Part shown: positions 20,208 to 31,500 of the stretch, one piece after another | How positions within the stretch are numbered: the stretch's first letter is position 1 | Layout: each line of letters begins with the position of its first letter | Source of the DNA: Apophysomyces variabilis | Lineage: Eukaryota > Mucoromycota > Mucoromycetes > Mucorales > Mucoraceae | Length of the DNA: 64,000 bases | Assembly (NCBI GenBank): GCA_002749535.1 | Contig: MZZL01000403.1 | Location: 1,059,475-1,123,474 of the forward strand | Reading direction: 5' to 3' | The notes under the pieces: generated by a model | Seen by the model: the letters and a program-made list of their open reading frames with translations, nothing else | The model's database searches: none | What the model was told of the DNA's origin: nothing | Position numbers and translations under genes: made by a program

Positions 20208-21314
20208 CGACTTTCTGGTGACTTTTGGTTAAATACTGGTTATTTCGCGAAAATCACTAGAATGTCTTGTTGTTCCTGGTTAAAGTTCTGGTTACTGCTT
20301 TGGTGACCGAATTTTTTGGTAGATTTCTGGTTTCTTTTCGGTAACAGATCTAGTGACCAGACTTTCCGGTGAATATTTGGTCAACCTACACGAAAATTCA
20401 CCAGATCTTTTGGTTCTTTCCTGATTATTATCTATGCGTAATAACATAGTATTCCTTTATTATATAAGATTGGTAGTCCTCAAATCTATGCGATGCATGG
20501 TCATACTAGGGTATATGTAGAAAACATTTTTTGGTATGGCTCATGAAAGGAACGAGACCAACAGCGCTTTCAAGGAAATAGTCTCTTATGTCATAATCCT
20601 TCCTTCTTCTTGATATACCAAATAAAAACTCATTCACCGTAACGATGTCTATGTGTAAGCGTAGGTAACATAGTATATTCTGGCGTTAACGGTGCTGTGA
20701 TGGGAAAAGAATTATACTTCGCCAAAGAATGTTTTTTCATTGAAGGACTTGCTTCAGAGACCACTCCGAGGCTTCTGTCTACCGGCAAGCATAATTTCAT
20801 CAGGCTGCAGTTTTGGGCGTGAACAATCCATCTCAGGTAAATATCTTTGCCCCATCTACGCAACAAGCCGTAACCAAAAGTGGGCAACATGTACATTTAA
20901 GAAAGATGCAACAACAAAACATTTGATATGTAGCAGATGTAAAATATCTTTTCAGCATACCATAGACCTACTAACTACCTTGAAAATCCTGAACGTAATT
21001 TCCGAATGAGTAAAAAGAGAAGATACAGCTTTGTAGATCTGAGGATGCGATCTATGTACCCAGGTTAGATAATTATATGACTCATCAACAGTTTTTTTAA
21101 TCCACGCATTTCGTGATAAGTTTATACATGGAAAAAGACTCAGCCAATTTTTTTCTCCTTCTGTCCTTCGTTATTCTCAAGGTATCTAGAGTATGAATGC
21201 GACTTAACAACGTGTACAGTATAGAAGTCTCTTCATTATGAACGCCCAGAAATTCAATGTAATTTTGTCAATAACAATGGAGACACGTTAAGGGAAATCC
21301 GTTGAGACTAACAG

Positions 21315-21785
21315 AACATTCGCGATGAGTTCCAAGACATAAAGGAAGCCGAGTCCTGGATACTCGAGCAACTGAAACATATCAACGCCATAAAAGAAAG
21401 GCGTTATCGAGCCACAGCTCTAAGAGGCCTTTGCGTGGAAAAGCGCAAGAGTGAAGGCAAGGCGACCGTGATTCTCGCTGATGACTTCATTGTCTTTATC
21501 CAAAATTATCTCAGGAACTATGAGTTCAGACCTTGAGAGCAATAACAATTCTCAGTACACCTTGATAACAGCGAGTCTGTGCCAGCTGTGGATGATGTAC
21601 GCCGCAGAATCACGCGGTGGGTCAAATGGAACTGTAACAAGGTTGCCAAGTCATTCGAAGAAAAGGGTGTTGTGCTTTCGAATTGGGTCAATCTCACTAG
21701 ATCAGCCAAGTCATCCTTGGTTCAGACCGTCAAACTGTCTGACATTGATCTTGGCCTTCCACTTCACTGCTGTGTTGCTGGTTGA
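21315..21785 (+). pseudogene. Degenerate open frame inside the CACTGCGGG element
   Basis: One frame stays coding-like for about 157 codons but is cut by TGA at 21534 and TAA at 21543. Segment one reads EAESWILEQLKHINAIKERRYRA...VILADDFIVFIQNYL; segment two reads DDVRRRITRWVKWNCNKVAKSFEEKG and SDIDLGLP. I do not recognise the family. It could be cargo or the remains of an element-encoded protein. A separate upstream fragment at about 20643-20960 (ELYFAKECFFIEGLASETTPRLLSTGKHNF, then ISGKY in another frame) faintly recalls an arrestin-like N domain and may be captured host sequence; that is speculative. Confidence 0.4.
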
Positions 21786-22457
21786 CTTGCCGAACATTTG
21801 GTGAATGAAAATCTGGCACAATAAAGCCCAACTAACTGGTAAAGCGCCGCTAATGTTTTTTGTTTGGCTAGTATGGCTAATATACTCATAGTGAGGCGAA
21901 ACAAATATTTGAAGGCAAGGAAAAGCATAGGACAAGCGTGGTCCAACACCCAAAAAGAAACAAACGGTGAGTAGCTTGACAACATCTACATATCATTTAT
22001 TGACATATCAATTCGTAGGACGCTCCTCAAGTACAAGTTACAACGTATCAAATACACTAGACGGTCTAAAGCCTCGGGAGGTTAACGACGATATATATAC
22101 TATCCAGAACAGTAAGTAATTTCTGAGATAGTGTCTATTGTTTCTTTAGACGAAGAATAAGGTATGTATAGAATGCTATTCTCTTTTTAATGCGAGATTT
22201 GCGATTAATTAATAATAAAGTATATATCAATCAATACAAATTTGAATAAGAGTACACTAAATAATTCGATGTCTTCTGGTGATTTTGGATCGTTTTAACC
22301 AGTAGCTTCTGGTTGTCTTTTGGGTGATATTAGGTGGTTTCCGGTTGTTTTTAGGGTAAATTCTGGTAGTTTTCGGTTAGATTTTGGTTCTTTTTGGTTA
22401 TTTTCGATTCTGGTCGTTTTTGGTTATATTGCGGAACAAAAATTTAACCAATAACCA

Positions 22458-22476
22458 CCAAAAATTTCCCGCAGTG
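22458..22476 (-). repeat. Right terminal inverted repeat of the CACTGCGGG element
   Basis: Perfect inverted match to 20189-20207, followed directly by the AATA repeat of the left flank. Confidence 0.85.
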
Positions 22477-22480
22477 AATA

Positions 22481-23258
22481 AAACATGTTTACGCATCAAT
22501 AACAAATGGCATTCATGTGTACTAATATGATACCGCTAGCTTCATAGTCAAGAAATAGAATTGATTTGATATCGTCCAACCAAACAGTCTTCTTTGTGCG
22601 ATGATGAATTTCTGAAACCATCACAATAAAGTACAGCAATCGGCATAGAACACAATTTCTAGGTTTTATATGCTTATCGCTTTTATGTGCGCCTAGCCTT
22701 TCGTTGAATGCTTGTTTATAGAATTACCCAGATGAGTCAGCTGAAAGGTATGAATAAGGTAATTTGCGGTACGAATAGCCGGGCCTAAAAATGCCATAGT
22801 CATTCTCCGCCAGAAAGAAACATTTTGTTGCTCGTAGGATACAATGAAAGAGAGTGGAAAGATGGTTTAAGCAGAAAGAATTTCGAGGACCTTGATTGAC
22901 TTGGCAATGAACTATGTTCGCACAAGGACACTGTCATTGATCAATAATAGCATGTTCTGACAGACTCGAAATCTCGATCGTTTTTCTGGAAGTGTAATAT
23001 ACTCCTTGGTACATCCAATGGTATCCACAACAATCTTCCAAAAGGAACAATTGTTTTTTCTTTCAAGAGCGACATGCTAAAACGGTATTATGATATGTGA
23101 TGATGAAGTTTGTAGCACTTTTTCCTCGGGTACCCGTATCTTTGCGCAGGCGTGGCTGAGAAGTTAGTGTGGTACAATATGACGACCCATACGTAAAGAT
23201 GTGGCGCATGCCTTATCCTTCTATTGCGTAATGCATGATATTTTGAGGATTCTCCATC
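22481..23258. other. Intergenic upstream of the defensin gene
   Basis: No open frame or repeat of note. It contains the probable promoter region of the defensin-like gene. Confidence 0.45.
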
Positions 23259-23266
23259 TATAAAAG
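23259..23266 (+). promoter_or_regulatory. TATA box of the defensin-like gene
   Basis: TATAAAAG lies 76 bp upstream of the start codon at 23342, a normal core-promoter spacing for a well-expressed small gene. Confidence 0.55.
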
Positions 23267-23341
23267 CATTATAGAAAATCTTCCAGTTTGCTGTTCCATC
23301 ACTTTTAATTTGTTACTAAGTCTGATAATTCGGATTCTACC

Positions 23342-23670
23342 ATGCAATTCAACATAACCTTTTGTGCTGCTTACGTCTTGCTTGCTACTGGTGTCCTTGC
23401 TGGGGTTATTCAAGAGCCCGCTAATCAACCACTTCGCAATTCTTTGAACGAAGCCAACATGGTCAAGGCAGAAAGATTTACTGCTGCTACAGGTAAGTGC
23501 TTGGAAATTGAGCTTAAATAATCTCTAACACAGTTACTATAGAAAATCTCGAGAAGAGGAGACTAAATTGTCCAACTAGTCCAGAACCGTGCATCGAATA
23601 TTGTAGATCGATAAATCGCGCCAGCGGGCATTGTGGCGGTTTTCTATGGTTTGAATGCGTGTGTGACTAA
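23342..23670 (+). CDS. Prepro CS-alpha-beta defensin-like peptide (plectasin type)
   Basis: Two exons, 23342..23492 and 23543..23670, flank a 50-bp GTAAGT...CTAAC...TAG intron and encode 92 residues. Residues 1-20 or so are a signal peptide (AAYVLLATGVLAG core); a propeptide follows; residues 55-56 are Lys-Arg, a Kex2-type cleavage site, leaving a mature peptide of about 36 residues. It has six cysteines, at 60, 67, 71, 81, 89 and 91: C-x6-C-x3-C-x9-C-x7-C-x1-C. The CxxxC and CxC pairs are the cysteine-stabilised alpha-beta signature, and the helix segment YCRSIN plus Gly-Gly after the fourth cysteine closely resemble the fungal defensin plectasin. Predicted secreted antimicrobial peptide; plectasin-type peptides bind the bacterial cell-wall precursor lipid II, but target and activity here are inference. 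No lesion is seen. Confidence 0.88.
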
Positions 23671-24958
23671 GTCATTACTTTGCATTATCGAGCTGTTAGT
23701 TGTAAAGTCCCGTCTAGTAAATAAAACAGCCGTTAAAACGCTCTCGGAAAGTTTAATTTGGTTAAACCTTGCAAAAGTATTGAAGCAGCCTTAAGCTTTT
23801 TGTATGTGCTATCAACATAGACATAGGCTCCAGTTTAAGTTAGTCACCTTGCTGGAAATTGCTATTCATGTCATGAATAATTGTAGCACGTTTAAAGCCG
23901 TATCGATGAGCAGGTATTTTCAACTATATCCTCGCCGATGCCTCTGATATGCATTGGCCAAAATAGCATGTATACATGACACCACCGCTAATCTAGTAAG
24001 TGTCATCGTTTGCCTTGCAATCTCACTCTTCTCAGACTACGAGAAGCGGTTCTTGATGAACTACTTTTTGCGGAGAAAGATAGTTTCCGGAAGCAGAGAT
24101 TCCTGCACCCTCATCAAGGCTATGTATGGTTTCCCTACGGGCCACTTTTGCTTAACTTAAAGATAGCTTATCAGAGACGGAGTGCTTCAATAACAGTTTG
24201 AGGCACTGTAACAGCAGCAACCTACGTCTGTTATAATGCTTAAGGGCTTGCACCCGCAAGACAGGCACGTACACCTCTTTAGAGGGCTGATCTCATTTTG
24301 GAAATGGTGGCAGGTATTCAGGAAAGGCGCCTCAACTGAATGAATCATAAGAGTCTTCGAAGTAATAACTTTGCCTATGTAAAAGAACGGAAAATAAGAG
24401 CATTAATATGTACTTATAGGAAATAGGCGCTAAATGGTGAGAGAAATAATACTAATGATTTGGCAGGGAGTTGTAAAGGATCTTTATCTAATACGTAATT
24501 ATGCGCCTGGTCCAGTTCGATCGATAGGCCGTCCTTCTCGTATTTAGCGTAGTTCCAAAGGGACAAATACAGCAATTGAACGGAAATGCAGAATACATGA
24601 ATAACAATTTCTAACTTTACTGATCGTTGAGCTCATGGAATACATCGCACCAGTCAAAATGATCTGCGAAGCATATTTCAAGCACGAATTGATGACTTGT
24701 GAACCGTTCACTGCAAGCGAAAACGTCTTAAAGCCAAGCGATATATTACTTAGCACAACATGGGCTGTCAATATTATGGCTCAAAACCTGTTTGTAAGAA
24801 AGTACAGCAGTTAGCAAATGCTGGCTTAATGAAGAACTTCTTATTGTAAGCGCTAATTCGCATTTATAGATGGGAAATGCATATCATAGACTAATGGCCC
24901 ATAGGTACCAATACATTCTACACTCATTGAATTAGCCATTGCTATGGTTCTCAAAGAG
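23671..24958. other. Intergenic, defensin-like gene to mL46-like gene
   Basis: Convergent region of 1.3 kb. Short frames at 23954-24201 and 24544-24771 have no recognisable domain. Confidence 0.45.
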
Positions 24959-25554
24959 TTACAGGAGCGCCTTGATTGCTTGGCAATATTCCTCACTGAC
25001 ATAGCCTTTCAACTCCTCGCTAGTTAACCAAGCAAAATCAACAATCTCCTTTTGATCAGGCCTACATTGACCAGTGATCCATAGTGCTCTCACAAACTCA
25101 ACCTGAAGAGTCCAAATTCAATTCCAACCGCTTTTTCAACTCTTCTTCCTAGCTTGTTTTTGCTTACCTTTGCGCCAATACCACGCCACCGTTTTTTCTT
25201 TTCGATAAAACTCTGTGGAAACTTGTATTGATATACCCCAGCTGCTGCTTGATCCAGGATATCTGCCTTTAATTCTGTGCCACACTCTTCAGCCAGTTCT
25301 CTTAAGGCAGCTTCAACCAACGTTTCTCCAGGGTCAATACCGCCCTGAGGAAATTGCCAAGCATGGTGTTTTCGAGGCTTCTTCACAAGCAAGTATAATG
25401 TATGATCGGCTTTCCGATGAATGTTGCGTACATCATTTTCTTCCCCGTCTACACGAGAGACCAATGGCAATCTTTTGAGAATGATACTTGCCACAGGACG
25501 AAAATATTCGGCCCCAGCTGTCATGGCTCGATTCAAGACTAAGCGATGTGCCAT
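24959..25554 (-). CDS. Nudix-fold protein, mitochondrial ribosomal mL46-like
   Basis: Two exons, 25554..25168 and 25102..24959, joined over a 65-bp GTAAGC...CAG intron, give 176 residues. A complete Nudix box is visible, GGIDPGETLVEAALRELAEECG, preceded by HHAWQFPQ. The second half, GVYQYKFPQSF...WRGIGAKVEFVRALWITGQ...DFAWLTSEELKGYVSEEY, follows the order found at the C-terminus of mitochondrial ribosomal protein mL46. The N-terminus (MAHRLVLNRAMTAGAEYFR) is basic and could be a mitochondrial presequence. Two readings remain: an mL46 that lacks the usual long insert but keeps a full Nudix box, or a true Nudix hydrolase (dinucleoside-polyphosphate type) that shares the fold. The intact box is atypical for mL46, whose catalytic residues are usually lost. 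Confidence 0.75.
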
Positions 25555-26949
25555 AGGGCTGAAAGTGCCAGTTGCAAGAACTCAGCTGAGCCGATCCCTT
25601 CCGCCTCATAGTCCGGGAGCGAAATTTTTCGCAAAGTCAGACAACAGCGATTATCCATCTCTGCCCACCTACAAATACGGTTAAGAAGCGTGTGCGTACC
25701 TCACTAAAGATAAGAAATACATTAATATTGACTGACATCTTTTCATCTGTGCTGTGCAGGGGACGCTACCGGACCATTGCGGCAATATGATCCATTAAAG
25801 GTGCCGATTGAAAACTGTAGGATTATTTTGTTTTACTCACAGATTGCTTCGCCGGTCTCTTGTCGAACCAAATTGTTTTCTGGAAAAACTCGCAACTTTC
25901 TAATAATCACACCAAGAATTAAGGTGAGTTGTAGTCTTTGTTAAAGAATGGTAACCCGAGTAGATGTGGACCAACTTTTCCGTTCAGAAAGCAATGCGAA
26001 CATAACGGCCAATTGCTGTGTCACCGACATCACAAGGCCCAGTCCCTTTGCATCCTGTGAGACATTAGCAGGTGGCGGAGGTGAGAGCGTTGAGGGTATG
26101 GTTCTCAAATTGACGAAGCGAACTCTGATTATTCCGAAAATTATTACCTTTAATAGAACACAATTGATGATTAGGTTTGCGAAGAGCATATATCAATAGA
26201 CACCGTATGCAGTGCCCATTAAACAGATTGTAATATGGGAACGCTGTTTAACCTAAGCTTTCGCTCCGATAGTGCGAAGTAGAAAAACGGTCGACTTCAC
26301 AGAAGTGTCGTATACGTACCACGTAGATCAAGCTTATGCGATCCACATCGCAAACAAACGTTCTGCTCAAGCTCAGAATAAGCGAGCGACCATTTCTTGT
26401 ACTGCCATGTGAGAAAATCAACTTTTCGTCTCACCAAACTTAGTTGTTCAAAATCTAATTCGATCCTATGATTGGATAGATCCGAATTGAGCTTGTAACC
26501 ATGTACAACTTGAAAATAATGGAAGAAAGCAGAGATTCTAAAATGAACGATGAGAAGACGCTATCAAAAGAGTGCCATGGGCAGGCGAAATGAGGACTTA
26601 GGGAACTAAACTCGGTGAAGTGGACCAAGAAGAAAAGAAGCCCCTGCTAAATGTTATAACGAAATCTGTACGGACGAGTGATGCATATAAATTTGCTTTA
26701 TAAACGGAACATCTACTCATGAACCCTTCAATGGATGAAACAGATAAACATAGAAGCAACGTGACAGAAAAAAAAAGAATTTTTCACAGTGGGTAAAGGT
26801 TAGGGGCAGGTAAAGAAGGGGAAACCCGTAATTGAGGAGCACACAGTAACACCACGCCTGGATAAAGCAGATAAGACGTTTGGTTTAACTTTGTCTCTCT
26901 TTTCTTTTTTTTTTCTCATTTGATCGTTTTTTATTTTTCGAATTGCCCA
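25555..26949. other. Intergenic, divergent promoters
   Basis: About 1.4 kb between divergent genes. Frames near 25941-26199 on both strands overlap and have no recognisable domain. A CT-rich tract (26890-26940) just precedes the start of the next gene. Confidence 0.45.
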
Positions 26950-28099
26950 ATGCATCTATCTTCTACGCAAAGATGGGTGCTAATCGTGCTTATCTTGTGT
27001 CGAACGGTAGCGTCACAAGGTGGCATCTTTCCCCCGTTTGAAATTACCACTACTGGCGCCTCTACTGAGCCTGCAAAACCAACGGGTTTTACGACGGTAC
27101 CGCCTCCTCCTCCTCCAACTACACGGCCGCCGCCACCACCACCAGCTACAACTACTAATAATCCTACTACTACAAATTCTCCTCCTCCGCCACCACCTCC
27201 CTCAAGCGCCTCGTCCAACTCGCCCAGTACAACCGTACGACCTCCGCCTGCAACTACTACAGCGCCAATTACAACAAATCCAAGGCCATCAAGCAATCCA
27301 ACTACTCGTAGCACCACGCCAACGACCACGTCGAAAGATTCGAGCGACGCGACTACGGATAGTGGCAGCCTGACTGGAAGTTCCACTTCGGCATATCCTA
27401 CTTCGAACCCGACGTACACTCCGCCTCCGACAGACAACAGCGAAAAAGCGACTATTATCGGTGCTGTAGTGGGTGGAGTTGGTATGTAAAAATTATGGAG
27501 TGTAGACGGTCTTAAATCAAGCTAACCATTCTATTTGTCTATGTGTAATATGTGTAGTGGGTGTTGCTTTGATTGGTGGTGCTTTAGCATATGTGAATCG
27601 CCGTGGAGGATGCACTTCCAGAACGGACAAAAAGCAAGCCGATTTTGAAGATTTTGGACTCGCCGAGCGTGATTTCCCTCATCAACCAGCACCACAAGCA
27701 CATCGTCCAGCTGCTGCTGTCAATCCAACGATACCAAGGCTAAATGAGCAGGGAACGTTCTACAACGAGCCGCCGTTACCGCCATTACCGCCCGCTGGCC
27801 CCGCAGAGTACAACCACGGCTCTCATACCTATGTCGCAGGATATACTCCCCAACAGCAGCCCATGACACAAGTACACCAGGATTACTACTATGATTCGTA
27901 TGCCCCTCAGGAGGGAGCCTATTACGATGCAGGTGGAAACCATTACTATTATGACAACAGCACTACCACTACAGCTGTTTCTCCGGGGTACGAGCATGCG
28001 GCTGCAGGAGTGCAACAGCCGCAAGGTTTCTCACAAGCAGGTGGACCCACCGACTATTATAAACCGGATACAGCAGATGTGATGCACCAGAGAAGATAG
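26950..28099 (+). CDS. Pro/Thr/Ser-rich single-pass membrane protein
   Basis: Two exons, 26950..27481 and 27558..28099 (76-bp intron), give 357 residues. A signal peptide covers about residues 1-22 (RWVLIVLILCRTVAS). Residues 35-165 are a low-complexity, mucin-like Pro/Thr/Ser ectodomain with PPPPPPTT-type repeats, likely O-mannosylated. One membrane helix spans the splice (ATIIGAVVGGVVGVALIGGALAYV), followed by basic NRRGG and a cytosolic tail of about 165 residues, with a Pro-rich PPLPPLPP motif and Tyr-rich stretches (YYYDSYAPQEGAYYD). The topology resembles fungal cell-wall stress sensors (Mid2/Wsc type), but no WSC domain is present, so sensor function is only a suggestion. The ATG at 26950 is the first in frame. 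Confidence 0.8.
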
Positions 28100-28567
28100 A
28101 AAGTTTCCTCGCATGCAGAAATCTCCTTATTTCCGCGACGATTTTACTGCAAGGAGGATAGGCCGCCAAGAAAAACCGTAAAAAGATGACACCTTAAAAA
28201 GAATAGGTTTACATTCCGTTCGTAAATCATTGTCAATGCTTCTTTACTACCTCGCTTTAGCCATTTACGTAACATTGTTAATCTTGTCTGACGAAGAGCA
28301 CTCTCTAAATATCTATCTACTATAGTATTAATCCATTGAATGCATCGTTCTTGTAAAATCTGTGTGAACCAATCCTATTTCATTTTTTTCTTAATTAACG
28401 TTTATATGAATACAGAAGAACTTATACTACAATTATTAAGGTAGAGCGTATTCTATAAATTAGTAAGAAGATGCAGATGAAGAAGTTGAAACAAAACTAT
28501 GATCTTTGGATACATTGCGGTTACCTAATAAACGCACAAACGGTCAGAATCAAACTCTATAATTCTT
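28100..28567. other. Convergent intergenic region
   Basis: AT-rich spacer between two convergent 3' ends; nothing else is seen. Confidence 0.5.
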
Positions 28568-31500
28568 CTAATGAGACTTACGGATGAGGTTAGCGCTTTC
28601 GTAGTATTTCTTGGCTTCGTCTTTATCCGCCTTGAGACCTCCTAGTCCATGTTCATGATAGTATCCGACGCGATCGAGTACTTCAGCATCCTCTTCCACC
28701 TGGGATGCCAGCATCCAATATGCCAACGCATCTTGGTAGTTTTGATCCACACCAATACCTTTTTCGAAGCATACAGCAATTTCCGTATAGGCTTCAGTGT
28801 GACCCTCTTTGGCAATGGACAACAAACGCCGGAAACCAAGTTTCTCATCTCTCGGCACACGGCCCCAGCCATTCAGATGATACAAGGCTACCATCATTTG
28901 AGCGTGAATGTCGTTGTCCTGGGCGCTCGCGAACCAGCCGTAAGCTTCTGCCCGTAGATCTTCTGCTTGCTGTGAGTCGTCTGCATCGTCGGCCATCATA
29001 TGCTTGAGCTTTCCAATAGCCACTTGAGCAAAAGAAACACCGAGTTCATGCGCACGGAGATACCACGCCAACGCTTCGCGAGCATTGGGCTTGATGTGCT
29101 CACAGTAACCTTCTGTATAAAAAGTGCCCACCATGTAATCAGCGATGCCATCATGTCCAGGGATTTGTGTAGCCTTAAGGAGATATTCGAATGCCTTCTG
29201 AAGATCCTTATGGATGACAAAATCATTGCTGTGGAACCCACTGTAATATAACTTGCCAAGACCACAAAGGGCTTCAGGAACGTTAAGTTTTGCTGCATCA
29301 TAGTATGACGCGAGCGCTTGATCGTACTCTTCCAGATACCATAGGACATTACCCAGCTCAAATTTGGCCCGCGCATGGCCCTGCTCAGCCGCTTTAGCAA
29401 AATATCGCTTTGCTGCAATAGGATTTCTCTCCTGGTCAACCAAGGCTTGCCAATGACAAAGTCCCATGCGGTACTGAGATTCTACATGATGGTCGGTAGT
29501 TGCCGCTAGCGAATACCAATGAAAAGCACCTGCCATGTCTTTTTCCTCCTCGCACAGGTTGCCAAGGCGGAACATGGCATCTGTATTAGTCAAACCAGCT
29601 GCACGCAAATAGCGATCTTTTGCGGCTGCTTTGTTCTGTGGGGTACCTTGGCCTCGTTCCAAACATTGTCCAGTCAAGATAAGGAGCTCGGTCAAACGTT
29701 TGTTATCCTTTTCTTGTCCATAAAGTCTTTCTAACTCTAGAAACGCGGCCCTTTCGTCTTGTTCTAACCCGCCAGATCCGTTAAGACGATAAGCCGCCAA
29801 TCGCATCAAAGCCGTTCGGCTATCGGGTACTTTCAGAAACCATTTCGCAGCCTCATGAAACTGGCCCAGCAAGTGGTGTACCTGCCCACAGTAAAGCGCC
29901 GCCTGCAAATGCCCACGAAGCGCTGCGTCGGTATAGTATCCGATGGCCGATCTCAAGTTACCTCCTTGAACGAAAGTCCCAAGTCCATATTGATTACTCA
30001 TACCAAGATGGAAGAGAGCTTCGATGTCACCAAGTTCACTAGCTTCTTCCAATAACTCGTGGATATTTTCGCCTGTCCATTCTTCCTCGTCTCGTCTCCG
30101 TTGCTGTAGGATTAAGGCAAGCTCACGTATGCAACCAGCATGATTTACTGAGCGACCCTGTTGCAACATTCGTATCGCTTCCTCCTCGTCTTCGTTTGCC
30201 AGAAGCACACCAAGCTCATAGGCTGCGTCGCCTTCACCTTCTTCGGCTGCATGAAGGAGAAACCTTTTGGCTTCTTCGATATCGTGAAGAACTCCCTTTC
30301 CGTGAAGAAGAAGATATCCTAATACTCCGTTAGCGGCTTATCTAATGTTAATGTCTATCTATATATGCGGTACCTGTGTAATATCGAGCCTGCCGGGCTT
30401 GAAGCATAGTTTCGCAGGAGTGATGATTCATCAATTCAAGAAGCGGATGTAGTTGTGTAAGATATCCTAGGGCTTCTTTGTGTTTTCCTTTTTCTACGCA
30501 TAGCCTTGCTAATCTAAATCGAGCATTTTCTTGAGGCCAATGTGTTGAGGTCGTTGTGCAGTTGACAGCTTTGTTGTAGCAGCGCATGGCTTCTTCAGAT
30601 GCACCATTTACCATTGTTTCGTAGTATATTCCTAAAAGCTGCGTGAGGAACATCGAAAGAAAATGTTAGCATAAATAGGTACCTAACATAGTTAGCGGTT
30701 CAATAGATTCTTCTTGTGCATTCTTTGCTGCCATTTCTTGTAGCCATTGGTAAACTTGTACTCTGTCCTGTTCTGTGCCCTTGTTACGATAAATAACCAC
30801 TCGGGATTTTCCTAAACGAGCCAGCCATCCGATCTTGGACGCGAGTGGCTCCTTTAAAGCAACCTTGTTGTACTTCTGAAGAGCATCATCCCATTCTTTT
30901 TGTCTCTCATATAGTTCGGCAATAGCGATGCTTGCTCTAAGTGTTCAATAAGATGTAGTCGCGTAAGTACACGATCAGCCTACACATCTTTTTAGCATTT
31001 ACCTTGCATAACCAAGTTTCTCCGCCTCAGTAAGACAAGCCCGTGCTTGTTCAACGCTTTGAGGAACAGACCACCCGTTTTCGTAGTACTTTGCCATTGC
31101 TACCCATGACCTCGCATCTTTTTGTCGGATCGCTTCTGACAAAAGTCGAAATGCCGTCGCGTATGACTCTGTCGCACCTTGTTTTTCATACATGGCCGCT
31201 AATCCTCTTAATCCAGCAACGTTTCCCAATTTCACGGCCTTAGTAAGGTACTTGAATGCCTCCTGTGGCTCTTTGTCCATTACCAGCTGAGCAAGGTTCA
31301 ACAAGGCATCAGACACAACAGCCATGTCATCGTTATCTTCGAGTGAAGCTCTGAACCATTTCTGAGCTTCCTTAAGGTCGACCTCGACGGGAGAAATTCC
31401 TTTAAAATAATACAAGCCGACGCTGTACTGGGCGTTGGGATGCCCTTGATCAGCTGCATTTTTGTAATGTATAAACGCATTTTTTGGGTCCTTGTTACCA

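Larger units (their letters stand above)
20189..22476. mobile_element. DNA transposon with CACTGCGGG termini and subterminal repeats
   Basis: Both ends carry a perfect 19-bp inverted repeat, CACTGCGGGAAATTTTTGG (20189-20207 and, inverted, 22458-22476). The element is flanked by AATA on both sides (20185-20188 and 22477-22480), which looks like a 4-bp target-site duplication. Inside each end, about 200 bp is packed with variants of TTTTGGT/CTGGT (20200-20420 on the left; 22270-22440 on the right, also read as CTGGT on the plus strand). CACT(A/G) termini with subterminal repeat arrays are a hallmark of the CMC (CACTA/Mirage/Chapaev) superfamily, and 4-bp duplications are known for Chapaev; that placement is inference. 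No transposase is recognisable inside, so it is probably non-autonomous. Confidence 0.7.

Noticed and set aside
26931..27437. 168-codon minus-strand ORF rich in Gly and Val
   Set aside because: It is the antisense of the Pro/Thr-rich ectodomain gene; the composition follows from the repeat on the other strand.
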